16,759 bases of DNA, taken from Solirubrobacteraceae bacterium. GTDB lineage: Bacteria; Actinomycetota; Thermoleophilia; Solirubrobacterales; Solirubrobacteraceae. Both the position numbers and the translations under genes were made by a program. Location of the stretch: NCBI GenBank assembly GCA_030447005.1, contig JAUJME010000018.1, positions 1 to 16,759 on the forward strand, written 5' to 3'. The notes under the pieces were generated by a model. It saw only the letters and a program-made list of their open reading frames with translations, did no database searches and was not told the origin of the DNA. This document shows positions 1 through 6,951 of the stretch, one piece after another. Each line of letters begins with the position of its first letter. The stretch's first letter is position 1.

Positions 1-2
1 TC

Positions 3-395
3 ACCTTCAACGAGCTCGACTTCGCCGAGCGGGTGGAGCAGGCGGCGCTCAAGCTCGGCTTCGTGGCCTCGCGGCTCGACGGCACCGAGCTCGAGGACCT
101 GGTCAATCTCGCGGTCAACGGCGAGGTCCAGGATCCCGCCTCAGGGCTCGGCGAGCACGTCAACGACTGCTGGCCCGAGCTCGTCGGCCCGGCCGACCGC
201 TCGCTCGTGCACTGGCTGCGCCGGCTCGTCTTCCGCTCCGCCTGGCTCGACCAGCGCGTGAAGGAGGGTGAGCTCGACGTCGCCTACGACGAGCGCACCT
301 CCTCCTTCGGCTACGTCCAGCCCGAGCGCGACCACGAGCCGATCGAGCTCTCCCCCGAGCCCAACTGGGGCCGGGTCGCCTACATGCCGCGCTGA
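3..395 (+). CDS. C-terminal part of an unrecognised protein (partial, start outside window)
   Basis: An open frame runs from the first bases of the window to a TGA at 393-395. It gives 130 residues, and the reading frame is already open at position 3, so the true start is upstream. A GTG at position 33 exists but there is no reason to prefer it. The visible part is soluble, rich in acidic residues and Leu/Val, with no membrane segment, signal peptide or metal-binding cluster. It has two tryptophans in a helical-looking middle segment (HWLRRL) and ends in WGRVAYMPR. I do not recognise the family. Third-position GC is high, as in the neighbours, so it is very likely coding. It faces the Rho-like gene tail to tail with 13 bp between stop codons. 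Confidence 0.75.
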   Translation, partial: TFNELDFAERVEQAALKLGFVASRLDGTELEDLVNLAVNGEVQDPASGLGEHVNDCWPELVGPADRSLVHWLRRLVFRSAWLDQRVKEGELDVAYDERTSSFGYVQPERDHEPIELSPEPNWGRVAYMPR

Positions 396-402
396 GCGCG
401 GC
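386..402. terminator. Hairpin between convergent genes, spanning a stop codon
   Basis: GCCGCGC (386-392) and GCGCGGC (396-402) form a perfect 7-bp stem with a 3-nt loop made of the TGA stop of the first gene. No T-tract follows on either strand. It lies between two convergent genes and could slow polymerase from both sides, but it is not a canonical intrinsic terminator. Confidence 0.35.
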
Positions 403-408
403 GCGTCG

Positions 409-1794
409 TCAGCGGAGCGTCTCCGCCCGCGCCTTGGCGATCGCCTCGGCCCCCGCCTCGCCGACCAGCAGCTCCGGGCGCAGCGTCCCGCTCGCGGCCA
501 GGTCGACCGCCGGGAAGCGGCGCAGGCCGGTGAGCACGGCGTCGAGGGCGATGATCGTCGTCTCGCCGCCCACCGGCGCGGCCGCGCCGGCCACGATGGT
601 CAGCGACCCGCCGTCGACCACGTTGCGCGCCGCGGAGAGCAGCCGCCGCGCGGCCGCCGGGGCGACCTGGTCGAGCGAGTCGACGACGAGCACGGCGTGG
701 CCGCCGCGCGCGGCGATCCGCTTGGCCTGGTCGAGCGCGGGCTCGATCGCCTGGAGCTGGGCCTCGGGCGACTGGCCGAGCGGCGCAGCGGCCGCCGGGG
801 TGATCCCGGCCTCCGCCCACAGCGGGAGCTCCTCGGGGCGGGCGCCCGCGAGCGCGACGGAGAGCTCGACGCCCTCGACCGCGTCGAGCGCCCCGGCCAG
901 GCGCAGCAGCGCCTCGGTCTTGCCGGCCTGCGTCGGGCCGACCACGGTGACGCGCGAGCCGCGGCCGAACGGGGTCAGCCACTCGATCGCCTTGACCGTC
1001 GGGTCCTCGGAGCCGAGCTCGAGGCGCTCGGACGGGAAGGTGGCGGGGAGGTCCTCGAAGCGGGTCCCCTCCCCCGCGACCTCGTCGGCCGGGCGGCCGT
1101 TGATGGTGTCGACGCGGATGAGCGACGGGTAGCGCTCCGAGCGCCGCGGCGGGCGCATCGGGCCGGCGACCCGGTCGCCGGCGACGAGCTCGCAGCGCTT
1201 GATCTGGGCGGCGGAGATGTAGACGTCGTCGTCGGAGGTCTCGCCCTCGGTGAGGCGGACGAAGCCAGAGCCGTTGGGGGCGAGGTCGATGACGCCCTCG
1301 ACGACCTCGTCCTCGCCGTCGCCGTCGTCGTCGCGGTCGCGGTCGCGGTCGCGCGAGCCGCCGTCGTCGTCGGCCGAGCGGCCGCGGCCGCGGCCGCCGC
1401 GCGAGCGGCGGCGGGGGCGGTCCTCCTCCTCGGTGGCGTCGGCCTCGTCGCCGGCGACGGTCGCCTCCTCGGTCTCCTCGGCCGCGCGGCGCGAGCGCGA
1501 GCGCCCGCCGCGCGAGCGGCGGCGGGGGCGGTCCTCGTCGACGCCGGACTCGGCGTCCGTGCCGGTGATCGCCTCCGCGACGCCGTCGCCCGAGTCGTCG
1601 CCGGCGCGGGCGTCGGCCGTGGACGGCGCGGCGTCGCCGGAGACGGGCTCGCCGCCCTGGGCGACGAGGATCGCGTCGATGAGCTCCGCCTTGCGCAGGC
1701 GGCGGTAGCCGTCGAGCCCGAGCTCGTTGGCCAGCAGGTGAAGATCGGCGAGCGGGCTCGCGGCGAGCTCGGACGGATCGAGGACGGATGACAT
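409..1794 (-). CDS. rho: Divergent Rho-like transcription termination factor, apparently lacking key ATPase and RNA-translocation elements
   Basis: This is a 461-residue Rho-family protein. Residues 9-45 form a Rho_N-like helical domain. Residues 46-162 are a charged, low-complexity Arg/Gly/Asp/Glu linker. Residues 163-232 match the Rho cold-shock RNA-binding fold (GxGFVRL, DVYIS), and residues 250-461 the ATPase core. The P-loop is GPTQAGKT at 286-293 and Walker B is VLVVD at 368-372; AARNVVDGGSLTIVAG and FPAVDLAASGT are clear Rho signatures. Compared with E. coli Rho as I recall it, the DERPEE catalytic Glu is replaced (AGARPEE), the SGKVLTGGVDANAL Q-loop and GTGNMEL R-loop are deleted, SGTR has become SGTL, and the last ~40 residues are missing. 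The start is ATG at 1794, with GGAGGT three bases upstream. It is last in a minus-strand run, 98 bp after folP. It is Rho-derived; whether it terminates transcription is doubtful. Confidence 0.85.
   Translation of the reverse strand: MSSVLDPSELAASPLADLHLLANELGLDGYRRLRKAELIDAILVAQGGEPVSGDAAPSTADARAGDDSGDGVAEAITGTDAESGVDEDRPRRRSRGGRSRSRRAAEETEEATVAGDEADATEEEDRPRRRSRGGRGRGRSADDDGGSRDRDRDRDDDGDGEDEVVEGVIDLAPNGSGFVRLTEGETSDDDVYISAAQIKRCELVAGDRVAGPMRPPRRSERYPSLIRVDTINGRPADEVAGEGTRFEDLPATFPSERLELGSEDPTVKAIEWLTPFGRGSRVTVVGPTQAGKTEALLRLAGALDAVEGVELSVALAGARPEELPLWAEAGITPAAAAPLGQSPEAQLQAIEPALDQAKRIAARGGHAVLVVDSLDQVAPAAARRLLSAARNVVDGGSLTIVAGAAAPVGGETTIIALDAVLTGLRRFPAVDLAASGTLRPELLVGEAGAEAIAKARAETLR
1394..1536. 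repeat. Two exact 32-bp direct repeats inside the Rho-like linker
   Basis: The copies lie at 1394-1425 and 1505-1536, 111 bp (37 codons) apart and therefore in frame. On the minus strand each encodes part of the same motif, EDRPRRRSRGGR, which occurs at about residues 87-98 and 124-135. The repeat probably arose by in-frame duplication within a fast-evolving Arg/Gly-rich, RNA-binding type linker. Confidence 0.85.
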
Positions 1795-1797
1795 GGG

Positions 1798-1803
1798 ACC
1801 TCC
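1798..1803 (-). promoter_or_regulatory. Shine-Dalgarno site of the Rho-like gene
   Basis: GGAGGT on the minus strand lies 3 bases before the ATG at 1794. It is the strongest such site near this start and fixes the start codon, although the spacing is shorter than usual. Confidence 0.6.
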
Positions 1804-1873
1804 GGGGTTGGTGCGGTCGGTGGGCGCCCGGCCCGCGTTGTGCTCAGCGGCCGGCGACCTCGTGCTGCGGGGC

Positions 1874-1879
1874 AGGCTA
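1874..1879 (-). promoter_or_regulatory. Possible -10 box for the Rho-like gene
   Basis: TAGCCT on the minus strand fits the actinobacterial TANNNT -10 pattern and lies in the folP-rho gap, giving a leader of about 70 nt. No convincing -35 box is visible. The same hexamer occurs just before the nitroreductase gene at 6941-6946. Confidence 0.35.
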
Positions 1880-1892
1880 GCGCGCGGTGCCG

Positions 1893-2798
1893 TCAGACCC
1901 GGCGCAGGTGCTCGGCGAGCACGGCGTCGGGGGGCAACGTCGTGTCGCCGCGCAGCACGGAGCGCACCGCGAGGAAGTCGGCCGCCTCGGCGACGTCGTG
2001 GAGCCGGAAGACGTGGCCGCCGGCCTCCACGCCCCACGCCAGCGCGGCGAGCGTCCCGGCCAGCCGCGCGCCCGGCGGGCGGCCGGTGATCGCGCCGATG
2101 AAGTCCTTGCGCGAGAGCGCGAGCAGGACGGGCCGGCCGAGCGCGAGGACGCGGTCGAGGCCGCGCAGCGCGGCGACGGTCTGGGCCGGCGTCTTGGCGA
2201 AGTCCGGGCCCGGATCGAGCAGGATCTGCTCCTCGCGCACGCCCTGGGCGACCGCCGCCGCCATCCTCGCCTCGAGGAACGCCGCCACGTCGCCGGCCAC
2301 GTCGCCGCCGTAGAGCCCCGGGTCGAGCCGCTTGGTCTTGGGCGCCGCCCGCGTGTGGGCGATCACCAGCGCCGCGCCCGAGGCCGCGCAGACCGCGGCG
2401 AGCCGCGGGTCGGCGAGGCCCGAGACGTCGTTGACCATGGCCGCCCCCGCGCGCACCGCGCCCTCCGCCACCTCGGCCTTGTGGGTGTCGACGGAGACGA
2501 GCACGCCGGGACCCGCCGCCACGATCCGCTCGATCACCGGGACGACGCGCTCGATCTCCTCCGCCGCCGGGACCGGCGGCGCGGTCGTCACGCCCGACTC
2601 GCCGCCCACGTCGATGATCCCGGCGCCCGCCGCCACCAGCGCCGCGGCGCGGGCGACGCTCTCGCCCACCGCGGGCGCCGGCCCGCCGTCGGAGAACGAG
2701 TCGGGCGTCGCGTTGACGACCCCCATCAGCAACGGCGCCCCGAGCTCGAGCGCCCGCCCGCGGGCGCGGAGCTCGGGGGCGCCGCCGGCGCGGCTCAC
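1893..2798 (-). CDS. folP: Dihydropteroate synthase family protein (FolP), with altered substrate loop
   Basis: This 301-residue TIM-barrel protein belongs to the family that joins pterin pyrophosphate to p-aminobenzoate in folate synthesis. The N-terminal signature MGVVNATPDSFSDGG is intact at residues 25-39. SVDTHKAEVA, MVNDVSG, LLDPGPDFAKT, SRKDFIG and FRLHDVAEAAD follow in the right order. Length is normal for the family. The loop usually read GGESTRPGA is GGESGVTTAPPV here, so the conserved Thr-Arg pair implicated in catalysis and sulfonamide resistance is not in place. The AHTRAAPKTK segment recalls mycobacterial FolP2, which is reported to lack this activity. The GTG start at 2798 overlaps the stop of the upstream exported-protein gene by 4 bp (GTGA), so translation is probably coupled. 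Family assignment is secure; enzymatic activity is less so. Confidence 0.85.
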   Translation of the reverse strand: MSRAGGAPELRARGRALELGAPLLMGVVNATPDSFSDGGPAPAVGESVARAAALVAAGAGIIDVGGESGVTTAPPVPAAEEIERVVPVIERIVAAGPGVLVSVDTHKAEVAEGAVRAGAAMVNDVSGLADPRLAAVCAASGAALVIAHTRAAPKTKRLDPGLYGGDVAGDVAAFLEARMAAAVAQGVREEQILLDPGPDFAKTPAQTVAALRGLDRVLALGRPVLLALSRKDFIGAITGRPPGARLAGTLAALAWGVEAGGHVFRLHDVAEAADFLAVRSVLRGDTTLPPDAVLAEHLRRV

Positions 2799-4648
2799 CC
2801 CTTGATGCGCAGGCGCACCGACTTGCGGCCGACGTTGCCCGACTTGTCGGTCGCCCGGACGCGCAGGGTGAAGGTGCCGCGGCGGTAGCGGTGCACGGTG
2901 CGGCGGGAGCGCGAGGTCCGGCTGCGGTCGCCGTAGTCGACGCTCACTCCGGCGACGCCGGAGCCCTCGCCGTCGAAGGCCGAGATCACGATCTTGAGCC
3001 CCTTGCCGGCGCGGCGCCGGCCGGTGACCTTGACGGCGATCCGCGGCGGGCCGGTGTCGACGCGCACGAGACGGCCCTTGGAGGGCGTGGCCTGGCCGCG
3101 GCGGTCGAACGCCACCGCCCGCCAGGTGTGCGGGCCGTCGGGCAGGTCGGCCGGCACGACGAACTCGTTGCGCGGGGCGACGCCCACCTCGACGTCGTCG
3201 ATGAACACCCGGTACTGCTGGCCGCCCCACAGGTCCGAGCCGGGGGACCACTTCAGCGTCGGGCGCGCCGTGCGCTGGTACCGGCTCGTGCTGCGCGGGA
3301 TCGGCGCGGCTGGCGCGTCGTCGTAGACGGCGGCGACGAGCCGGCGGGCGTCGGCCGGCCCCTGGAGGAAGGCGGCGGCGAAGTCGCCGTTCTTGTCCGT
3401 GGTGACCTGGGCGGCGCCCTGCACAGGACCGAAGTCGGGGATGGAGAGGGTCGTCTCGGCCTCGAAGGGCCGCTCGTCGGGCTTGTGGCGCGCCTGGACC
3501 GTGGCGGGCCCGCCGCCGGCCTGCCGGCGCCAGACGAGGCCGACGGTGCGGCGCTCGGAGACGGTGATCGCCGGCAGGGGATCGGCCTCGCTGCCCAGCG
3601 TGTCGAGCCGCGCGGCCGGGCCGAACGCGTCGAACTTGTCGAGGAAGGCGCCCACGACCGTGAAGCCCGGGCCGGTGGCGGCCGCGTGGCCGATGCCGCG
3701 CCCGTTCATCTCGAAGCGCGGCGCGCCCGAGGGGCCGTTGCCGTCGATCGGGACGGGCGTCTCGAACAGCGAGCCGACGAGCCGCCGCGCGACCGTCCGC
3801 GTGACGCCGCCGAAGTCCTGGCGCCAGACGACCCAGGCGAAGGAGCCGTCGTCCTCGATGTCGATGTCGGGGGAGTCGGCCGGCCCGCCGGGCGCCCCGC
3901 CGAGGTCGGGGATGGAGACCTCCTGCGGCGCCGAGGAGGGTGAGAGGCCCGTGATGCGGCGGCCGAAGACCCGCTGGCGGCCGTCGGGATGGCTCTCGGC
4001 CCAGGTCGCGACCGCGTTGCCCTCGGCGGAGACGGCGATCCGCGGGCGCCCGGCGCCCGCGCCGGCGGTCTGGGCCGGGTCGACGTCGAGGACGCCGGTC
4101 ACCGGCTCCCAGGTGACGGCCTCGAGCCGGAACGCGCCGACGTCGCCGCGCGCGGAGAAGACGATGTAGCCCGTCCCGTTGACGCCGACGTCGGAGTGCG
4201 GGTCGGTGACGGGCGAGTCGACCGAGCCGGCGGCGAGCTGCTGGGGCGGGCTCAACGGCTCCGTCCGGTCCCCGCCCGGCGCGAAGGAGCCGAACAGGCT
4301 GCCGCCGGAGACGAAGCCGATGACCAGCCGCCGGCCGCTGCCGGCCGCCACCGTGGCCGCGGTCGCCGCCTCCGGGAGGCCGGCGTCGACGCGCTCGGGC
4401 GGCCGGAACGCGCCGTCGATCATCCGCGAGACGAACACGTGCGGCAGGCCGCCCTCGCGCTTGAGGTAGACGACGGCGCCCGAGCCGTCCGGCGCCAGGT
4501 CGACGTCGCCGAGGGCCTCGATCTCGGGGCTCGGCCCGTCGATGGACTCCCCGGGGAACCAGGCGGCGTGGGCGGCGGGGGCGAGCGCGGCGGGCGCGAG
4601 CCCGGCGGCGCACAGCGCCAGCGCCAGGAGGGATCGGCGGATCGGCAT
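2795..4648 (-). CDS. Exported beta-propeller-like protein with C-terminal Ig/FnIII and PKD-like domains
   Basis: This 617-residue protein starts with a Sec signal peptide (MPIRRSLLALALCAAG..., predicted cleavage after the Ala-rich stretch near residue 29). Residues ~40-440 contain about seven degenerate repeats of a beta-strand pattern (an acidic or Gly turn, then xVVW/xATW or xGFV, then a polar turn and V.R.), as in a beta-propeller. A proline-linked FnIII/Ig-like segment follows, with a LKWSPGSD start and PDGPHTWRAVAFDRRG end. The last ~85 residues form a PKD/Ig-like domain with VDYGD and RATDKSGNVG motifs. There is no membrane anchor or sorting motif, so it is probably secreted or loosely cell-wall bound. 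The ATG at 4648 is the start that places the signal peptide at the N-terminus; a good ribosome site is not visible. Function is unknown. The GTGA overlap with folP puts the two in one transcript. Confidence 0.8.
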   Translation of the reverse strand: MPIRRSLLALALCAAGLAPAALAPAAHAAWFPGESIDGPSPEIEALGDVDLAPDGSGAVVYLKREGGLPHVFVSRMIDGAFRPPERVDAGLPEAATAATVAAGSGRRLVIGFVSGGSLFGSFAPGGDRTEPLSPPQQLAAGSVDSPVTDPHSDVGVNGTGYIVFSARGDVGAFRLEAVTWEPVTGVLDVDPAQTAGAGAGRPRIAVSAEGNAVATWAESHPDGRQRVFGRRITGLSPSSAPQEVSIPDLGGAPGGPADSPDIDIEDDGSFAWVVWRQDFGGVTRTVARRLVGSLFETPVPIDGNGPSGAPRFEMNGRGIGHAAATGPGFTVVGAFLDKFDAFGPAARLDTLGSEADPLPAITVSERRTVGLVWRRQAGGGPATVQARHKPDERPFEAETTLSIPDFGPVQGAAQVTTDKNGDFAAAFLQGPADARRLVAAVYDDAPAAPIPRSTSRYQRTARPTLKWSPGSDLWGGQQYRVFIDDVEVGVAPRNEFVVPADLPDGPHTWRAVAFDRRGQATPSKGRLVRVDTGPPRIAVKVTGRRRAGKGLKIVISAFDGEGSGVAGVSVDYGDRSRTSRSRRTVHRYRRGTFTLRVRATDKSGNVGRKSVRLRIKG

Positions 4649-4724
4649 GGGTGTGTCTGGGGCTCCGGGAGGTCTCTGGGTCTGGGTGCGGCGGACGGTC
4701 GGTCGAAACCGGTCGCGGCGGCGA

Positions 4725-4730
4725 AAGTTA
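4725..4730 (-). promoter_or_regulatory. Possible -10 box for the exported protein-folP unit
   Basis: TAACTT on the minus strand fits TANNNT and overlaps the TAA stop of glpD. It lies 76 bp upstream of the exported-protein start, allowing an internal promoter in the glpD-exported protein gap. No clear -35 box is visible. Confidence 0.3.
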
Positions 4731-6416
4731 CGCCGCGACGAGGATGCCCTCCTGCGCGGCCTCCTCGCGGAAGGCCTCCGCCTCGGCCGCCACCCGGGCG
4801 TCGTCCCACCCGAGCTCGGAGCCGAGCGCCCGCGCCACGCGCTCAGGCGCCTGGGCGCCGTCGGCGCACAGGTCGCGCGCGGCGAGCAGGCCGAGGCGCG
4901 TGCGGCGCAGGAGCACCGAGCCGACGGTCGCCGCCTGCTCGCGCCGCGCCGAGAACGCCGCCTCGGCCAGCAGGTCGGGCAGGCCCTCGACGATCGGCTG
5001 GGCGAGCTCCCCGCGCTCGGCGGCAACCGCCAGGACCTCGTGGGCGGCGTGGCCGTAGCGGGCGGCGAGCTGCGCGTAGGCCGCCTCGGGCACCCCCTCG
5101 ACGCGAGGGAGCTGCGCCGGGTCGACCCCCATCCCCAGCGGGATCTCGTGGGTGCGGCACGGCGCCACGCGACCCTCGCGCTCGACGATCCGGTCCACCG
5201 TCATCTTCGCCATCCGCCGCCAGGTGGTCAGCTTGCCCCCCGTGATGGTGATCATCCCGCTCGAGGTCTCATAGAGCTCGGCCTTGCGCGAGATGTCGAC
5301 GGACTTCCTGGGGTCGCCGGTGGAGATCAGCGGGCGCACGCCGGCGTAGGCGCCCGCGATGTCGCCGCGCCCGAGCTCCGCGCCGAAGAAGCCGTTGAGC
5401 GCGTCGAGCAGGTACGCGACGTCGTCGTCGGCGGGGCGGATGTGGTCCAGGCTGCCCTCGTAGTTCTCGTCCGTCGTCCCGACGAGCGTGCGTCCGAGCC
5501 ACGGCAGCACGAAGATCGTCCGGCTGCCGGCGGCGGGGGCGATCACCCCCACGCTCAGCGGCAGCCGGTCGCGCGGGAAGATGATGTGGGTGCCGCGGCT
5601 GGGGCGGATGACCGGCACCTCGGCCTCGTCGCGCAGCTCCTCCGGGCGCAGCCGGTCGGCCCAGACGCCGGTGGCGTTGACCACCGTGTCGGCCTCGATC
5701 GTGAAGGCCTCCCCCGAGCGCGCGTCGCGGACGTGGGCGCCGTGGGCGCGGCCGCCCCGCTCGGCCAGGCCGGTGACCTCGACGCCGTTGGCGAACACCG
5801 CGCCGAAGCGCTCCGCCTCGCCGAGCACCGTGAGGACGAGGCGGACGTCGTCCGTCTGGCAGTCGTAGAAGAGGTAGCCCGAGGTCGGGTTGCGCGCGGC
5901 GAGCGCCGGGATCAGCTCGGCGACCTCCTCGCCGCCGATGACCCGGTGGCGCTCCGGGCTCCAGTCCACCGCGCCGTCGCGGTTGCGGTCGGGGCCGGCG
6001 CCCGTCGCGCGGCGGCGCAGCGGCGGGCGGCGGAGCTTGTCCACCGCCATCACGTCGTACATGTTGAGCCCGAGCCCGGTGAGCCGGTCGAGCCGCTGGC
6101 CGCCGAAGGCGGGGACGATCAGCGGCAGCGGCGTGACGAGGTGCGGCGCGAGCGCGGCGTTGAGCTGGCGCTCGAGCAGCGCCTCGCGCACCAGGCCGAG
6201 GTCGAAGTTCTGGAGGTAGCGCAGGCCGCCGTGGACGAGCTTGCTCGAGCGCGACGAGGTCCCCGAGGCGTAGTCGGTCTTCTCCACGAGTGCCACCGTG
6301 TAGCCGCGGGTGGCGGCGTCGAGGGCGACGCCGGCCCCGGTGATCCCCCCGCCGACCACCAGCACGTCGAAGCGCTCGGCGGCGAGGGCGGCGATGGCGT
6401 CGGGGCGCGGGAGCAC
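4728..6416 (-). CDS. glpD: FAD-dependent glycerol-3-phosphate dehydrogenase (quinone)
   Basis: This 562-residue enzyme oxidises sn-glycerol 3-phosphate to dihydroxyacetone phosphate and passes electrons to the quinone pool at the inner face of the membrane. The FAD-binding Rossmann motif GGGITGAG is at residues 22-29, and the family signature SSRSSKLVHGGLRYLQ follows at about 55-70. ATGVWADR, PSRGTHIIFPRD and TDENYEG are typical mid-protein GlpD motifs. ITGGKLTTWRRMA precedes the C-terminal DAO_C cap domain with RRTRLGLLAARDLC. Length is normal. The GTG start at 6416 has GAGG five bases upstream, overlapping the stop of the nitroreductase gene 7 bp away. These two are therefore co-transcribed. 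No glycerol kinase or facilitator gene is in the window. Confidence 0.95.
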   Translation of the reverse strand: MLPRPDAIAALAAERFDVLVVGGGITGAGVALDAATRGYTVALVEKTDYASGTSSRSSKLVHGGLRYLQNFDLGLVREALLERQLNAALAPHLVTPLPLIVPAFGGQRLDRLTGLGLNMYDVMAVDKLRRPPLRRRATGAGPDRNRDGAVDWSPERHRVIGGEEVAELIPALAARNPTSGYLFYDCQTDDVRLVLTVLGEAERFGAVFANGVEVTGLAERGGRAHGAHVRDARSGEAFTIEADTVVNATGVWADRLRPEELRDEAEVPVIRPSRGTHIIFPRDRLPLSVGVIAPAAGSRTIFVLPWLGRTLVGTTDENYEGSLDHIRPADDDVAYLLDALNGFFGAELGRGDIAGAYAGVRPLISTGDPRKSVDISRKAELYETSSGMITITGGKLTTWRRMAKMTVDRIVEREGRVAPCRTHEIPLGMGVDPAQLPRVEGVPEAAYAQLAARYGHAAHEVLAVAAERGELAQPIVEGLPDLLAEAAFSARREQAATVGSVLLRRTRLGLLAARDLCADGAQAPERVARALGSELGWDDARVAAEAEAFREEAAQEGILVAA

Positions 6417-6421
6417 CGTCG

Positions 6422-6425
6422 CCTC
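6422..6425 (-). promoter_or_regulatory. glpD ribosome binding site overlapping the upstream stop codon
   Basis: GAGG on the minus strand, five bases before the glpD GTG, shares bases with the TGA stop of the nitroreductase gene. This supports the GTG start and translational coupling. Confidence 0.5.
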
Positions 6426-6933
6426 AGGGCAGGTAGGTGCGGACGACGTCGAGCGGCGCCCGCTCGGGCGGCGACTTCTCCGGGCCGCGGACGTGGCCGA
6501 GGTGCAGCAGCCCGAGGATCCGCTCCCCGCCGGGGATCCCGGCCGCCGCCCGGCCCGCGGGCGTGCGCAGGACGGTGGGCGTGCGCCAGTAGCCGCCCAG
6601 GCCGCGGGCGTGGGCGGCGAGCAGGACGATGAAGACCGCCGCCGACGCCGCCGCGGCGTCCTCCTCGGCGCAGACCGGGTCCTCGACCTGCAGGACGGAG
6701 GCGGCGACCAGGGTGGGCGCGCGGTCGAGCTTTGGCGCGTCCTCGGGGCTGCCGGCCGCCTTGAGCGCGGCGAGCGCCTCCGGCCCGAGGACGCGGAAGC
6801 GCCACGGGTTCGTGAGGTGGTGGTTCGGGGCCCAGCGGGCGAGGTCGAAGAGCTCGTCGAGCGTCTCGCGGGGCACGGGCGACGGCGAGTAGGCCTTGTG
6901 CGTGCGGCGGGTCCGGATCAGCTCGTCGAGCAC
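6424..6933 (-). CDS. Nitroreductase-family protein (YdjA-like)
   Basis: This 169-residue, single-domain protein is of the FMN-dependent nitroreductase family, which reduces nitro groups, quinones or related substrates with NAD(P)H. The N-terminal FMN-binding region reads IRTRRTHKAYSPSPVPRE, followed by LARWAPNHHLTNPWRF, the typical stretch ending in NPWxF. The C-terminal part has GGYWRTP and ILGLLHLGH, matching the flavin-side segments of YdjA-type members. The length is short, as in that subgroup. The start is taken as the GTG at 6933, giving the usual N-terminus; no strong ribosome site precedes it and a leaderless transcript is possible. It lies 7 bp before glpD on the same strand and is divergent from the MOSC gene. 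The substrate cannot be told from the sequence. Confidence 0.88.
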   Translation of the reverse strand: MLDELIRTRRTHKAYSPSPVPRETLDELFDLARWAPNHHLTNPWRFRVLGPEALAALKAAGSPEDAPKLDRAPTLVAASVLQVEDPVCAEEDAAAASAAVFIVLLAAHARGLGGYWRTPTVLRTPAGRAAAGIPGGERILGLLHLGHVRGPEKSPPERAPLDVVRTYLP

Positions 6934-6940
6934 GCCTGCC

Positions 6941-6946
6941 AGGCTA
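6941..6946 (-). promoter_or_regulatory. Possible leaderless -10 box for the nitroreductase gene
   Basis: TAGCCT on the minus strand fits TANNNT and ends 7 bases before the GTG at 6933, which would place transcription initiation at the start codon. The overlapping plus-strand hexamer CAGGCT (6940-6945) is 6 bases from the MOSC ATG. The whole divergent gap is 18 bp. Confidence 0.4.
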
Positions 6947-6951
6947 TCCCC

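Noticed and set aside
1321..1545. A CRISPR-like or tandem repeat array
   Set aside because: The repetition is codon-level Arg/Asp/Gly low complexity in the Rho-like linker, with no regular spacer structure.
268..1791. A 507-codon plus-strand frame opposite the Rho-like gene
   Set aside because: The translation is low-complexity Arg/Gly/Ala/Asp, while the minus strand encodes recognisable Rho motifs. It is a GC-driven shadow.
4542..6632. A 696-codon plus-strand frame opposite glpD
   Set aside because: It has no recognisable motif and low-complexity composition, and it is antisense to a full-length GlpD with all family signatures.
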